From Chryseobacterium rhizosphaerae (lineage in GTDB: Bacteria; Bacteroidota; Bacteroidia; Flavobacteriales; Weeksellaceae): a stretch of DNA of 38,833 nucleotides. The DNA is taken from positions 1-38,833 of the forward strand of contig NZ_QNUF01000038.1 of assembly GCF_003385455.1 (NCBI RefSeq). The letters run 5' to 3'. Positions within the stretch are counted from its first letter, which is position 1. Each line of letters starts with the position of its first letter. The notes under the pieces were generated by a model, which saw only the letters and a list, made by a program, of their open reading frames with translations, searched no databases and was not told the DNA's origin. Both the position numbers and the translations under genes were made by a program. Positions 25,198 to 35,617 of the stretch are shown piece by piece.

Positions 25198-28100
25198 TTG
25201 AAACTAAAAATCAACACCACAAAACTCTTAAGGCGTATTGCAATAACTTTTATTTCGATATTGGTTTTTGTTACCCTGTTGATCCTAAGCTTAAGACTTC
25301 CAGCCGTTCAGAACTTTATTAAAGACAAACTTATTGTCTACCTTGAGACAAAAATCAAGACCAAAGTAAGCCTTGAAAAAGTCTATATTGGATTTCCCAA
25401 CAGTCTTGTGATGGAAAATCTGTATCTCAAAGGACAGGATGTTGATACTCTTTTGGCTGTAAAAAAGCTGGATGTAGGTTTACATATGCTCAAGCTCATC
25501 AATTCTACTGCAGATATTACCTCTGTAGATATGCAGGGAGCCCGCGCTCATGTTGTCAGAAAACCCGATGGTAAATTCAATTTTGATTATATTATTGATG
25601 CTTTTGCTACCACCGATAAAGAGGAAAGCTCTTCCAAGCCTTTCATTATTTCCCTTGATAAAATTAATTTAAAAGATGTAGGGGTCACTTTTAACGATCA
25701 GCAGTCGAGAAATGACATTAGCCTTTATTTTAAATCTTTTGATACGAGAGTTAAAAAGTTTGATCTCACTAAAAACACCTATGCTGTCAATGATATTAAC
25801 CTTGATGGTTTAAAATTAAAACTGAAGCAGGGCCTTGTAGAGGAGGTTTCTAAAAAAGTTGAGAAAAAGGTAGATTCACTCAACGAAAAAAAGCCTATGA
25901 ATATTGGGCTGAGAGGAATTAAACTGACCAATTTCGACGTTGATTACGGGGACGAAAATACCAAAACCTTTGCTAAGGTTATATTTAAAGAACTTAGTAC
26001 GAAAGTCAATAAAATTGATCTTGAGAATAACGATTACAGCGTTGCCAATGTATTTTTATCCGGAGCGGATATTAATGCCAACCTTTATCTTCCGGCTCAG
26101 AATGCCAATCCAAAAAAGGAAAAGGAGGCTGAAGTGTCCAAAGTTTCAGATCAGGATAAAGCCATGAAATTGTTGTTAGGAAAACTTGTTCTTAGTGACG
26201 TAAAAGCGATCTACAACAATACAGCAATTGCTGCTACCAAGCAGGGAATGGATTTCAACCACCTGAATTTTTCAAAAATGAATGTTGAGGTGAGAAGCTT
26301 CAAAATGGAAAATAATACGTTTGCAGGAACAGTAAATTCTGCAGAAGTTCAGGAAACCAGAGGTTTGAATATTCAGAAATTCAATACAGATTTCGTGTAT
26401 GGAGAGAAAGAAGCTTACCTTAAGAGTCTTTACCTTCAAACTCCAAAAACTCTTTTGCGGGATGAGGTAATCCTGAATTATAATTCCATTGACCAGCTCA
26501 CTTCAAATCTGGGTACTGTTAAAATTTCAGCTAACATTAAAGATTCAAAAATCGGGTTTTCTGATATTTTAAACCTGGTTCCCACTTTAAAAAACACCGT
26601 TCCTTTCAACAAGTATCCGAATGCTGTTTTAAATGTGAACGCCAATGTAAAAGGGAGTGTCAATGATCTTTTTATCCAGAATCTTAAGGTGTCAGGATTG
26701 GATCAATTGAGAGTCGTGGCATCAGGAAAGATCAAAAATGCAATGAATCCCGACCAGTTGTATTATGATGTAAGAATCGGAGAATTTTCTTCCAGTGCCA
26801 AAACAATCTTCAATCTTGTGCCTAAAAATACAATTCCTTCCAATATTTCCCTTCCTTCGCATTTCAGCGTTAAAGGAAATGCAAAAGGAACGACAAAAGT
26901 AGTGAGCACAGATCTAAATCTTTATTCTACGCTTGGAAATGCAGCAATCGTTGCAAATGTTGATATGCGTAGAAAAAATCATGAATTGTACGATATAAAA
27001 GCCAATCTTCAGGGAGTACAGGTGGGAAAAATCATTCAGAATAAAGACATTGGCCCCATCACAGCCCAGATTTCGGCAAAAGGAGAAAGTTTTGATTTTA
27101 AAAATGCCAATGCAGATGTAAAAGGACATGTTGCTTCAGCTGTCTATAAAGGTTACCGATACCAGAATATGAATCTAACCGGGAAAATTAGCAAAGGTGT
27201 TTATCATATTGTTTTAGATTCAAAAGATCCGAATGCGAATTTACAACTGACCGCTTCGGGTGTTTATAATGAAAAAAATCCTACGGTAAAAGTCAATGGA
27301 GAAATAATTAAACTGGATGTTAACAAACTGGGCTTCTATGATAAACAGATGATCATTGCAGGAAAAATTGATGGTGACTTTAGCAGTTTAGATCCTAATA
27401 ATCTGAATGGCTATGTAAACCTTAAAGATTTTGCTTTTTCCGATACCAAAGAAGTGTATCCTGTACAGGAAGTCAATTTAAAAGCCTCTTCTACCAATGA
27501 CTCCACACAGATTGTATTCAATTCTCAAATTGCAGATGTAGAGTTAAAGGGAAAATATAAGCTCACTCAGATCTTCGGAGCTTTAACGCAGACGATCAAT
27601 CAATATTACCAGTTTCAGAAACCGGATAAAACACAGAAAATTGATCCGGGACAGCATTTCAGCTTTCTGGCAAAAATTAAGAATGATGATCTTATCAGAA
27701 AATTTGTTCCTGATCTGAAAAGTTTCGAGACTATTAATCTGACAGGAAATTATGATGCAGATTCTCAAAAAATTGAGATTGACGGGCAGATTCCCCAGTT
27801 GCTATATGGTGAAAATTCCATTGAAAATGCAGCTCTTAAAGTGACCAATGAAAATCAGGCATTACAGTACAACCTTAATGTAGCCGCTCTGAAAAGTTCA
27901 AGCTTAACTTTAAAGAAAATCAATATTGGTGGAGATGTTGCCGATAACACCATCAATTACAACGTGAGTACGAAAGATGATAAAGATGCCACCCGGTTCC
28001 TTATTGCAGGAAATGCAAAATCACTGAACGACATTACAGAAATATCATTGAATCCCAATGGGCTAAAACTTAATTATACCGACTGGAATGTTGCCGAAAA

Positions 28101-30228
28101 TAATAAAATTCAGATCAGCAATAAAGGGATTTTAGCAGACAATTTCATCCTTTCCAATGGAGGAAGCGAAATTTCTCTTCAATCTGAGAATGACAACCCT
28201 AACAGTCCTTTGAATGTTTCGTTGAAAGATTTCAAAATAGAAACCATTACAGAACTTATTAAAAAAGATACGGTTCTGGCAAGAGGGACAATTAATGGTA
28301 CAGCTCAGCTGAGGGATGTGATGAAAAAGATGACCTTCACTTCAGATTTAAATATTTCAGACCTGATTGTCTACGGAAGCCCCGTTGGAAATCTTGCTGT
28401 CAAGGTGAACAATTCTTCATCGAATCTTTTAAATGCTGATATCGCTCTTTCCGGAAATAATAATGATGTAAAAATCCTTGGAGATTACAATACCTCTTCA
28501 AGCACCTTTGATCTGAATATGGCTATCAACCAGCTTCAGATGAAAAGTATCCAGGGCTTTTCCATGAATGCAATCACCAATACGGAGGGATATCTTTCCG
28601 GGAATTTAAAAATCACAGGCAGTTCGGAAAAACCCAATATTTTAGGAAAAGTAAAGTTTAATGATGCAGGTCTTGAAATTGCAAAAACAGGAAGTGATTT
28701 CAGAAAACTCAATGATGATATAGACTTCACAAACCGTGGTATTGAATTTAATAAGTTTAAGATCAATGATAAAGACGGAAATGCTCTTGTTGTAGATGGA
28801 GAAGTACTTACCCAGACCTATAGGGATTTTGCATTTAATCTTAATGTGAATGCTAAAGATTTCAAAGTGGTCAACTCTGAGAAATCCAATGATGCCATGA
28901 TGTATGGTGTTCTTGCTATTGATGCAGGGCTTCGTATCCGTGGAAACCTTGATTTACCAAAAGTAGACGGAAGATTAAGCGTTGCTGACAATACTGATTT
29001 TACCTTTGTACTTCCTCAATCTACCCCATCTTTACAGGAAAGAGACGGGATTGTAGAGTTTATTGATCAGGATCAGGTGGTTCTCAATAAAACGGTGAAG
29101 GCAGACTCTCTTAATGCGCAGAGCCGCATCAAAGGAATGGATGTAAGTGTGAATATTGAAGTAAGCAAAGAAGCAAAAATTTCACTTATTATAGACAAAG
29201 CCAACGGGGATTTTGTACAGCTTCAGGGCGAAGCAGAGCTTACCGGAGGAATAGATCCATCAGGAAAAACCACATTGGTAGGGGTTTATGAAGTAGAAAA
29301 AGGAAGCTATGATCTTTCTGTAAGCTTCCTGAAACGTAAGTTTGACATCCAGAAAGGAAGTACCATCACCTGGACAGGCGAGCCTACAACGGCTGTAATG
29401 GATATTACCGCAGTTTATAAAACTGAAGCTGCTCCTATCGACCTTGTAGAACAACAGGTAGGTACTGACGGAGGAGCATCCCTGATCAATCAGTTTAAAC
29501 AGAGAATACCATTCAACGCTTTATTGAAAATGAAAGGTGAGCTCTTGAAACCTCAGCTTAGTTTTGATGTTACCACGGAAGAAAAAAACAATTCTGTATC
29601 CACTAATGTAAAAGATATTGTTGATCAGAAACTGGCCCAGCTCAGAACTCAGGAATCTGAATTGAATAAGCAGGTATTTGCTTTACTTCTCCTCAACCGA
29701 TTTATTGGAGAAAACCCTTTTGAAAGCGGCGCTGGAATGTCTGCAGAAACCATGGCAAGACAGAGTGTGAGTAAAATTCTCTCCCAACAGCTGAATAACC
29801 TTGCCGCCGGACTGATTAAAGGGGTTGATCTTAATTTTGGACTTGATTCTTCAGAGGACTATTCAACAGGGCAGAAAAACACCAGAACAGACCTTAATGT
29901 AGATATCAGTAAAAAACTGTTGAATGACAGACTGAAAGTAACGGTAGGAAGTAATTTCGGACTGGAAGGCCAGGCCCGTCAAAATGAAAATATGACCAAT
30001 ATTGCAGGAAATGTTTCTGTAGATTACAGTCTGTCTAAAGACGGCAGATATATGCTTCGTGCTTACCGTAAAGATGAATATCAGGTGGCTCTTCAGGGGC
30101 AGATCATAGAAACCGGAGTAGGATTTATCATTACATTGGATTATGACAAATTCCGGGAGATTTTTCAAAAATCTAAAGAGAAAAAGCCAAAAAAAAATCA
30201 AAATAACCAAGTGGTAGAATTTAAATAA
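25198..30228 (+). CDS. tamB: Translocation and assembly module protein TamB
   Basis: The product is a very long protein of about 1676 aa with one N-terminal membrane anchor (IAITFISILVFVTLLILSL). A long beta-rich AsmA/TamB-type repeat region follows, with the TamB (DUF490) C-terminal domain in the last about 400 residues (GVYEVEKGSYDLSVSFLKRK, FALLLLNRFIGENPF, GLIKGVDLNFGLDSSEDYS). TamB forms a hydrophobic groove across the periplasm that moves phospholipid or helps insert outer-membrane proteins with its Omp85 partner, here the next gene. The partner's ATG overlaps the tamB stop (TAATG). No ATG exists upstream of the membrane anchor. The first TTG (25177) overlaps a promoter-like box, so TTG at 25198 is taken, with low certainty. 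Confidence 0.9.
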   Translation: MKLKINTTKLLRRIAITFISILVFVTLLILSLRLPAVQNFIKDKLIVYLETKIKTKVSLEKVYIGFPNSLVMENLYLKGQDVDTLLAVKKLDVGLHMLKLINSTADITSVDMQGARAHVVRKPDGKFNFDYIIDAFATTDKEESSSKPFIISLDKINLKDVGVTFNDQQSRNDISLYFKSFDTRVKKFDLTKNTYAVNDINLDGLKLKLKQGLVEEVSKKVEKKVDSLNEKKPMNIGLRGIKLTNFDVDYGDENTKTFAKVIFKELSTKVNKIDLENNDYSVANVFLSGADINANLYLPAQNANPKKEKEAEVSKVSDQDKAMKLLLGKLVLSDVKAIYNNTAIAATKQGMDFNHLNFSKMNVEVRSFKMENNTFAGTVNSAEVQETRGLNIQKFNTDFVYGEKEAYLKSLYLQTPKTLLRDEVILNYNSIDQLTSNLGTVKISANIKDSKIGFSDILNLVPTLKNTVPFNKYPNAVLNVNANVKGSVNDLFIQNLKVSGLDQLRVVASGKIKNAMNPDQLYYDVRIGEFSSSAKTIFNLVPKNTIPSNISLPSHFSVKGNAKGTTKVVSTDLNLYSTLGNAAIVANVDMRRKNHELYDIKANLQGVQVGKIIQNKDIGPITAQISAKGESFDFKNANADVKGHVASAVYKGYRYQNMNLTGKISKGVYHIVLDSKDPNANLQLTASGVYNEKNPTVKVNGEIIKLDVNKLGFYDKQMIIAGKIDGDFSSLDPNNLNGYVNLKDFAFSDTKEVYPVQEVNLKASSTNDSTQIVFNSQIADVELKGKYKLTQIFGALTQTINQYYQFQKPDKTQKIDPGQHFSFLAKIKNDDLIRKFVPDLKSFETINLTGNYDADSQKIEIDGQIPQLLYGENSIENAALKVTNENQALQYNLNVAALKSSSLTLKKINIGGDVADNTINYNVSTKDDKDATRFLIAGNAKSLNDITEISLNPNGLKLNYTDWNVAENNKIQISNKGILADNFILSNGGSEISLQSENDNPNSPLNVSLKDFKIETITELIKKDTVLARGTINGTAQLRDVMKKMTFTSDLNISDLIVYGSPVGNLAVKVNNSSSNLLNADIALSGNNNDVKILGDYNTSSSTFDLNMAINQLQMKSIQGFSMNAITNTEGYLSGNLKITGSSEKPNILGKVKFNDAGLEIAKTGSDFRKLNDDIDFTNRGIEFNKFKINDKDGNALVVDGEVLTQTYRDFAFNLNVNAKDFKVVNSEKSNDAMMYGVLAIDAGLRIRGNLDLPKVDGRLSVADNTDFTFVLPQSTPSLQERDGIVEFIDQDQVVLNKTVKADSLNAQSRIKGMDVSVNIEVSKEAKISLIIDKANGDFVQLQGEAELTGGIDPSGKTTLVGVYEVEKGSYDLSVSFLKRKFDIQKGSTITWTGEPTTAVMDITAVYKTEAAPIDLVEQQVGTDGGASLINQFKQRIPFNALLKMKGELLKPQLSFDVTTEEKNNSVSTNVKDIVDQKLAQLRTQESELNKQVFALLLLNRFIGENPFESGAGMSAETMARQSVSKILSQQLNNLAAGLIKGVDLNFGLDSSEDYSTGQKNTRTDLNVDISKKLLNDRLKVTVGSNFGLEGQARQNENMTNIAGNVSVDYSLSKDGRYMLRAYRKDEYQVALQGQIIETGVGFIITLDYDKFREIFQKSKEKKPKKNQNNQVVEFK

Positions 30229-32555
30229 TGGGTAAAACATTTCATACATATTGCAAATATCTGTTTGTTTCCGGGCTTTCATCGGTAGCTCTCTCCTGCA
30301 GTAATACCAAGTATTTGAGAGAGGGTCAGATGCTCTATACGGGTGCAGAGGTAAAAATCGTAAACGACACTATTTCAAAAAAAGAAAAAAAAGATCTCCA
30401 GTCAGCACTGGAAGCCAACCTTACCCCAAAACCCAATTCTACATTCCTGGGGCTTCGTCCAAAATTATATTTCTATAATATAGCCAAAGAGCCCAAAAAA
30501 GACAAAGGTTTTAATTACTGGCTTAAATATAAAGTGGGTGAAAAACCAGTACTATTAGGCGATGTAGACCGTGAGTTTAATAAAGATATTATTGAAAACT
30601 ATTCTGAAAACAAAGGATATTTCAATGCACGGGCAACCTATGATACGGTTTCAAAGAACAAAAAAGCACATGTCATTTATACGGTAAAGCCTGGTGCCAG
30701 ATATATGATTGAGGGCGTAAAATTTCAGAAAGATTCTACCCTTGTTAATCAGGAAATTCAAAATTTAACCCCTAAAACTCTTCTTAAAAACGGAAGGCCG
30801 TTTGACCTGGATGTCATCAAAACTGAAAGAGAAAGAATTGATAATGGTTTAAAAGAAAGAGGTTTTTATTACTTCCATCCTGATAATATCATTGTACAGG
30901 CAGACAGTACTGTAAATAAAAATCATAAGGTAGAACTCAACGTAAAACTTAAAGATAACACTCCGGATCTAGCCACCCAACAGTTTAGTATTGACAAGGT
31001 GATTGTGTTCCCTAATTATAACATCCAGGATGTAAAAGATGGGAAATACAGTATCCCGATGGATAAAGACTCCCTTTCTAAATATGCTTTCGATGATATG
31101 TATGTTATCGATCCGCAACATAAATTTAAACCTAAAATCTTTGACCGTGCTTTATACTTTAAAAAAGGAGATCTGTATAACCGTTCCAACCATAACCTTA
31201 CGCTAAACCGGTTAATAAGTCTGGGTGTTTTCAAATTTGTAAAAAATGAATTCATTGTAGCGGATTCATTAAGTCATCAATTTGATGCCTATTATTTACT
31301 GACACCAAGACAAATTCAATCTCTTCGTCTTGAAGCATTAGGAAGAACGAACTCAGCAAACTACGCCGGTAGTGAGCTAAACCTAAACTGGACACACAGA
31401 AATTTTTTCCGTGGAGCTGAACAATTTAAAGCTGCTATTTATGGAGCTTTTGATTTTCAGATGGGAGGACCTAAAGATGCCAACAATATTTTCCGCGGAG
31501 GAACCAATGTGCAGCTTTCCATTCCAAGAATTGTAGCACCTTTCCGTTTCCACTCTTCCAGCGAATTTGTTCCGAGAACCAATATTACATTGGGATACGA
31601 ATTTCAGAACAGGACAAAATATTATACACTGAACAACTTCACCGGATCATTTGGGTATATCTGGAAAGAAAATGCCCGAAAAGAACATGAGTTGAAGGTG
31701 ATCGATATCACGTTGGTTTCTCCGCAAAAGGTTACTGCTGCATATGACTCAATATCTAAAATAAATCCGGCAATGGGAAGAATTGTTCAGAAGCAACTTA
31801 TTTTCGGACCTACCTATTCTTATACCTATACGAATACAATGCTTCCCAGAACCAATACATTCTACTATAAAGGAACGCTTGATCTGGCAGGAAACATTAC
31901 GGGACTGGTTACTGGAGCCAATGCAAAAAAAGATAAACAAAAAGAAATTTTCGGAATTCCTTTCAGTCAATATGTTAAGATTGAAAATGACCTGAGGTTC
32001 TATCATAAATTTACCGAGAAATCCTCACTGGCAACAAGGGTGATTGCCGGAATTGCTTATCCATATGGAAATTCAGAATTTATTCCTTTTTCCAAGCAGT
32101 TTTTCTCAGGAGGGAGTAACAGTATCAGAGCATTCCGTGCAAGAACATTAGGGCCGGGAAGTTTTGATCCCAGAACTTTAAAAGAAGGTGCCTATTTTGA
32201 TCAGTCAGGAGATATAAAACTGGAATTTAATGCCGAATACCGTGCTAATCTGTATAAATTTCTGAATGCTGCCGTTTTTGTAGATGCCGGAAACATATGG
32301 CTTATCAATAATGATAAGGATAGACCCGGTGCCAAATTCTCAAAAGATTTTTTAAATGAAATTGCTGTGGGAGCCGGAGTTGGTCTGAGACTTGATTTTT
32401 CTATCCTGATCTTAAGATTGGATTTAGCCATGCCATTGCGGGTACCTTATTATGAAAAAGGAGACAGATGGGCTTTCGATAAAATTAATTTCGGAGATCC
32501 AAGCTGGAGAAAAGATAATCTTATTTTAAATATTGCCATCGGATATCCATTTTAA
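30228..32555 (+). CDS. Omp85-family outer-membrane lipoprotein, TamA-like (TamL)
   Basis: The 775-aa product has a lipoprotein signal ending ALSC (Cys24). The periplasmic part contains POTRA-like domains (ARYMIEGVKFQKDS, ERIDNGLKERGFYYFHPDNI, TLNRLISLGVFKFV). The C-terminal half is a 16-strand-type barrel with the Omp85 lid motif (GGSNSIRAFRARTLGPG) and ends in aromatic Phe (IAIGYPF). The lipobox distinguishes it from proteobacterial TamA and fits the Bacteroidota TamL form. The overlap with tamB implies translational coupling and a joint complex linking the two membranes. The yihY start follows after one base. Confidence 0.92.
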   Translation: MGKTFHTYCKYLFVSGLSSVALSCSNTKYLREGQMLYTGAEVKIVNDTISKKEKKDLQSALEANLTPKPNSTFLGLRPKLYFYNIAKEPKKDKGFNYWLKYKVGEKPVLLGDVDREFNKDIIENYSENKGYFNARATYDTVSKNKKAHVIYTVKPGARYMIEGVKFQKDSTLVNQEIQNLTPKTLLKNGRPFDLDVIKTERERIDNGLKERGFYYFHPDNIIVQADSTVNKNHKVELNVKLKDNTPDLATQQFSIDKVIVFPNYNIQDVKDGKYSIPMDKDSLSKYAFDDMYVIDPQHKFKPKIFDRALYFKKGDLYNRSNHNLTLNRLISLGVFKFVKNEFIVADSLSHQFDAYYLLTPRQIQSLRLEALGRTNSANYAGSELNLNWTHRNFFRGAEQFKAAIYGAFDFQMGGPKDANNIFRGGTNVQLSIPRIVAPFRFHSSSEFVPRTNITLGYEFQNRTKYYTLNNFTGSFGYIWKENARKEHELKVIDITLVSPQKVTAAYDSISKINPAMGRIVQKQLIFGPTYSYTYTNTMLPRTNTFYYKGTLDLAGNITGLVTGANAKKDKQKEIFGIPFSQYVKIENDLRFYHKFTEKSSLATRVIAGIAYPYGNSEFIPFSKQFFSGGSNSIRAFRARTLGPGSFDPRTLKEGAYFDQSGDIKLEFNAEYRANLYKFLNAAVFVDAGNIWLINNDKDRPGAKFSKDFLNEIAVGAGVGLRLDFSILILRLDLAMPLRVPYYEKGDRWAFDKINFGDPSWRKDNLILNIAIGYPF

Positions 32556-32556
32556 T

Positions 32557-33495
32557 ATGATAAATAATATAAAATTTTTCTGGGAGGTTTTAAAGGAAAC
32601 ATTTACAGAATGGAACAGTTCTTCTGCGTCAAAAGACTCGGCAAGTCTGGCCTATTATGCCATCTTTTCTATCCCGGGATTATTAATTATTATTATCTGG
32701 GTATTGGGAAACTTTTTCGGTGAAGAAGCTATACGTGGACAGATAAGTACTCAAATCAGCGGTATTATGGGACCTGACGTGGCCAAAAGTATTGAAGGGA
32801 TGCTGGCTGGAGCCCTTATTGATAAAAAAAACATTTTTATGAAAGCAGTAGGAGTAGGCTCTCTTGTTTTTGGTTCTACAACCCTTTTCTTTCAGCTTCA
32901 GCATTCCCTAAATGCACTTTGGGATGTAGAAGCTGCTCCTAAAAAGGCGCTACTCAAATTTTTACTGGACCGGGCCAATTCTCTGGGAATGATCCTTATC
33001 CTGGGATTTTTACTGATGATCACGATGATCTTATCTTCTCTGATCAGTCTTTTTAATAAAATCATTACGCAATATTTCGGTTTTGAAACTTATATGCTTG
33101 TAGAACTGGTGAACTTTGCTGTAGGTTTCGGACTTGTCATGCTTTTGTTTGCCCTAATGTTTAAGGTTCTCCCTGATGTACTGATCTCCTGGAAATCTGT
33201 ATGGAGAGGTGCTTTTTTAACAACAGCTCTATTTACATTAGGAAAATTTCTACTGAGCCTTTATTTCAGCCAGGTAAAACCAACCTCCACTTTTGGAGCT
33301 GCGGGAACCGTGATTCTGATTATGATGTGGATTAATTATTCCTGTATGCTGATATTTTTCGGGGCCAAATTCACCAAAGTCTACACATACAAAAAAGGAT
33401 ACAAGGTGGTTCTTTCCAAGCATGCAAGATGGAGTGCAGCGAAACTATACGCAGATAGCCTTAAGCAGATGCATGGTGAGAGTGATAAATTGTAG
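32557..33495 (+). CDS. yihY: YihY/BrkB family inner-membrane protein
   Basis: The 312-aa protein has six predicted membrane helices and the family motifs: KDSASLAYYAIFSIPGLLII near the N-terminus, LQHSLNALWDVE and the late GAAGTVILIMMWINYSCMLI with FFGAKFTKVY. It has often been misnamed ribonuclease BN; the transport or membrane role is not established. The frame opens earlier within tamL, but ATG 32557 begins one base after the tamL stop and matches the family start (FFWEVLKETFTEW). Being third in the tamB operon suggests a link with envelope biogenesis, by context only. Confidence 0.9.
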   Translation: MINNIKFFWEVLKETFTEWNSSSASKDSASLAYYAIFSIPGLLIIIIWVLGNFFGEEAIRGQISTQISGIMGPDVAKSIEGMLAGALIDKKNIFMKAVGVGSLVFGSTTLFFQLQHSLNALWDVEAAPKKALLKFLLDRANSLGMILILGFLLMITMILSSLISLFNKIITQYFGFETYMLVELVNFAVGFGLVMLLFALMFKVLPDVLISWKSVWRGAFLTTALFTLGKFLLSLYFSQVKPTSTFGAAGTVILIMMWINYSCMLIFFGAKFTKVYTYKKGYKVVLSKHARWSAAKLYADSLKQMHGESDKL

Positions 33496-33508
33496 GATAG
33501 ATATAATT

Positions 33509-33561
33509 CGGGGTAAGGGATACGAGGCACGGGGTTCGTGATGTGAAATTTTGAGGGGTAA
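33509..33561. repeat. G-rich intergenic tract with short recurring words
   Basis: The tract contains GGGGTAAGGGATACGAGGCA, then CGGGGTTCGTGATG and GAGGGGTAA. The composition (G-rich, C-poor on one strand) is unlike the surrounding A+T-rich DNA and resembles degenerate intergenic repeats found in some Bacteroidota genomes. It is downstream of yihY. Confidence 0.35.
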
Positions 33562-33603
33562 TTCTGTATAAAGATTTCTGATCTCAACTTATATATTTAC
33601 AAA

Positions 33604-33640
33604 AATAATAAGCCTCCTGAAATTCAGGAGGCTTATTATT
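33604..33640. terminator. Bidirectional terminator between yihY and argS
   Basis: Arms of 18 bp (33604-33621, 33623-33640; core AAGCCTCCTGAA) form a near-perfect palindrome with A- and T-rich ends, placed between two convergent genes. Confidence 0.92.
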
Positions 33641-33642
33641 TT

Positions 33643-35403
33643 CTACATTCTGTTTACGGTTCCGATTCCCAGAAGCGCTAAAGACTTTTTAATGGTCTTG
33701 GCTGCAAGGTCTGAAACATTCAGACGGAATTGTTTTATATTTTCATCATCCTGAATCAGGATGGGATTATTCTGGTAGAAAGAGTTGTATGCTTTCACAA
33801 GATCATATACATAATTGGCTACTAAAGCCGGGCTTAATGTTTCTGCTGATTTGGCTACTACAGTTTTAAAGTTGGTCAACTGCATAATCAGTTCTTTCTC
33901 AGATTGATTGAAAACTACATCAGCTGTGTCTTTCTGGATATAGTCCGCCTTAGATAACAATGACTGAATACGTGCATAAGTATACTGGATAAATGGCCCT
34001 GTATTTCCATTGAAATCGATACTTTCGGCAGGATTGAAAAGCATTTTTTTCTTAGGGTCTACTTTTAGCATAAAATATTTCAATGCTCCAAGTCCTACTG
34101 TTTCATAAGAAGCTTCTTTATCTTCTTCTGAAAGAGTTTCCAGTTTCCCAAGCTCCTGAGCCTTAGATTTTGCAGTTTCATACATTTCCTGCATCAGGTC
34201 ATCAGCATCTACTACAGTTCCTTCACGAGACTTCATTTTACCTTCAGGAAGTTCTACCATTCCGTAAGAAAGGTGATACAGCTGGTCTGCCCATTCATAT
34301 CCCAGTTTCTTTAAAATCTTAAATAAAACCTGGAAGTGGTAATCCTGCTCATTTCCTACAGTATAGATCAGCTTCTTGATATCGCTTTGTTTAAAACGTT
34401 CAACGGCAGTTCCTAAATCCTGTGTCATATAAACAGATGTACCATCAGAACGTAATAATAACTTCTGATCAAGCCCCTCATCCGTAAGGTCACACCAAAC
34501 CGAACCATCTTCTTTTTGATATAAAACTCCATTATCCAAACCTTGCTGAATAAGATCCTTTCCTAACAGGTAAGTATTGCTTTCATATTGAACCTGGTCA
34601 AAATCAACACCTAATCTTTTATAGGTTTCATTGAATCCTTTGTATACCCAGGAATTCATTTCTGCCCAAAGATTTCTCACCGTTTCATCTCCATTTTCCC
34701 AGTCTAAAAGCATTTGTTGAGCTTCCTTGATCATTGGAGCCTCTTTCTTTGCCTGCTCTTCTCCTACTCCCTGACTTACAAGATCTGCAATTTCTTTTTT
34801 GTAGTTTTTATCAAATTCCACATAGTAGTTTCCTACAAATTTATCTCCTTTAGTATGAGTCGTTTCCGGTGTTTCACCATTTCCGAATTTCTCCCAAGCC
34901 AACATCGACTTACAGATATGAATTCCTCTATCGTTGATAATTTGCGTTTTGATCACATCATAACCTGCTTCTTTTAAGATCTGAGCTACAGAAAATCCTA
35001 ATAAATTATTTCTGATATGTCCCAAGTGTAAAGGCTTATTGGTATTCGGGGAAGAATATTCTACCATTACCGTAGCATTTTTCTTTTCTATGGTTGAAAA
35101 ACCATTGCTTACGGATCTGAAGTTATCCACAAACAACTGATTTATAACTTTAACATTCAAAAAACCTTTTACTACATTAAAGCTTTCAAATAAATCTGAT
35201 TGTTCCGTTAAAGCCTCTCCCAATTCAACTCCAATGCTTTCCGGATTTTTCTTTAATTGTTTTACCAACGGAAAAGTAACAATGGTAAAGTCACCCTCAA
35301 ATTCCGTTTTATTTTCCTGAACTTCCAGCTTAATGTCTTTTAATTGATATACATTTAAAATAACCTCTGAAAGTTTCCCTTCTATAATATCTTTAATATT
35401 CAT
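33643..35403 (-). CDS. argS: Arginyl-tRNA synthetase
   Basis: The 586-aa class I synthetase has the N-terminal Add-1 domain (about residues 1-100), the HIGH-type motif in SSPNTNKPLHLGHIRNNLLG (HLGH at 126-129) and the KMSKS equivalent (EGKMKSREGTVVDADDLM). The anticodon-binding domain ends in SLALLGIGTVNRM, matching the typical ArgRS C-terminus. Length fits the family. It attaches arginine to its tRNA in the cytoplasm. It is monocistronic, with a -7 box 66 bases before the ATG. Confidence 0.98.
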   Translation of the reverse strand: MNIKDIIEGKLSEVILNVYQLKDIKLEVQENKTEFEGDFTIVTFPLVKQLKKNPESIGVELGEALTEQSDLFESFNVVKGFLNVKVINQLFVDNFRSVSNGFSTIEKKNATVMVEYSSPNTNKPLHLGHIRNNLLGFSVAQILKEAGYDVIKTQIINDRGIHICKSMLAWEKFGNGETPETTHTKGDKFVGNYYVEFDKNYKKEIADLVSQGVGEEQAKKEAPMIKEAQQMLLDWENGDETVRNLWAEMNSWVYKGFNETYKRLGVDFDQVQYESNTYLLGKDLIQQGLDNGVLYQKEDGSVWCDLTDEGLDQKLLLRSDGTSVYMTQDLGTAVERFKQSDIKKLIYTVGNEQDYHFQVLFKILKKLGYEWADQLYHLSYGMVELPEGKMKSREGTVVDADDLMQEMYETAKSKAQELGKLETLSEEDKEASYETVGLGALKYFMLKVDPKKKMLFNPAESIDFNGNTGPFIQYTYARIQSLLSKADYIQKDTADVVFNQSEKELIMQLTNFKTVVAKSAETLSPALVANYVYDLVKAYNSFYQNNPILIQDDENIKQFRLNVSDLAAKTIKKSLALLGIGTVNRM

Positions 35404-35468
35404 GTGTATATATTACTTTTTTAAAGGCCACGTGGAATAGCCTTACTTCATCTCAAAAATTTGAAGTA

Positions 35469-35476
35469 CAAATTTA
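35469..35476 (-). promoter_or_regulatory. -7 box TAAATTTG of argS
   Basis: An exact TAnnTTTG match on the minus strand. A TTG lies 15 bases further upstream, shorter than the usual 19-21. The leader would be about 60 bases. Confidence 0.5.
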
Positions 35477-35617
35477 GTGAAATAAAAAAGACAACCCTAT
35501 ATACCAAGATCATAGAGTTTCAATTATTTAATTTATTTTTCACATTATTACATTGAAAAGCAACAAATTATCGATAATTTTCATATATTTATTTTACTAA
35601 TTAAAACAAAATATATC

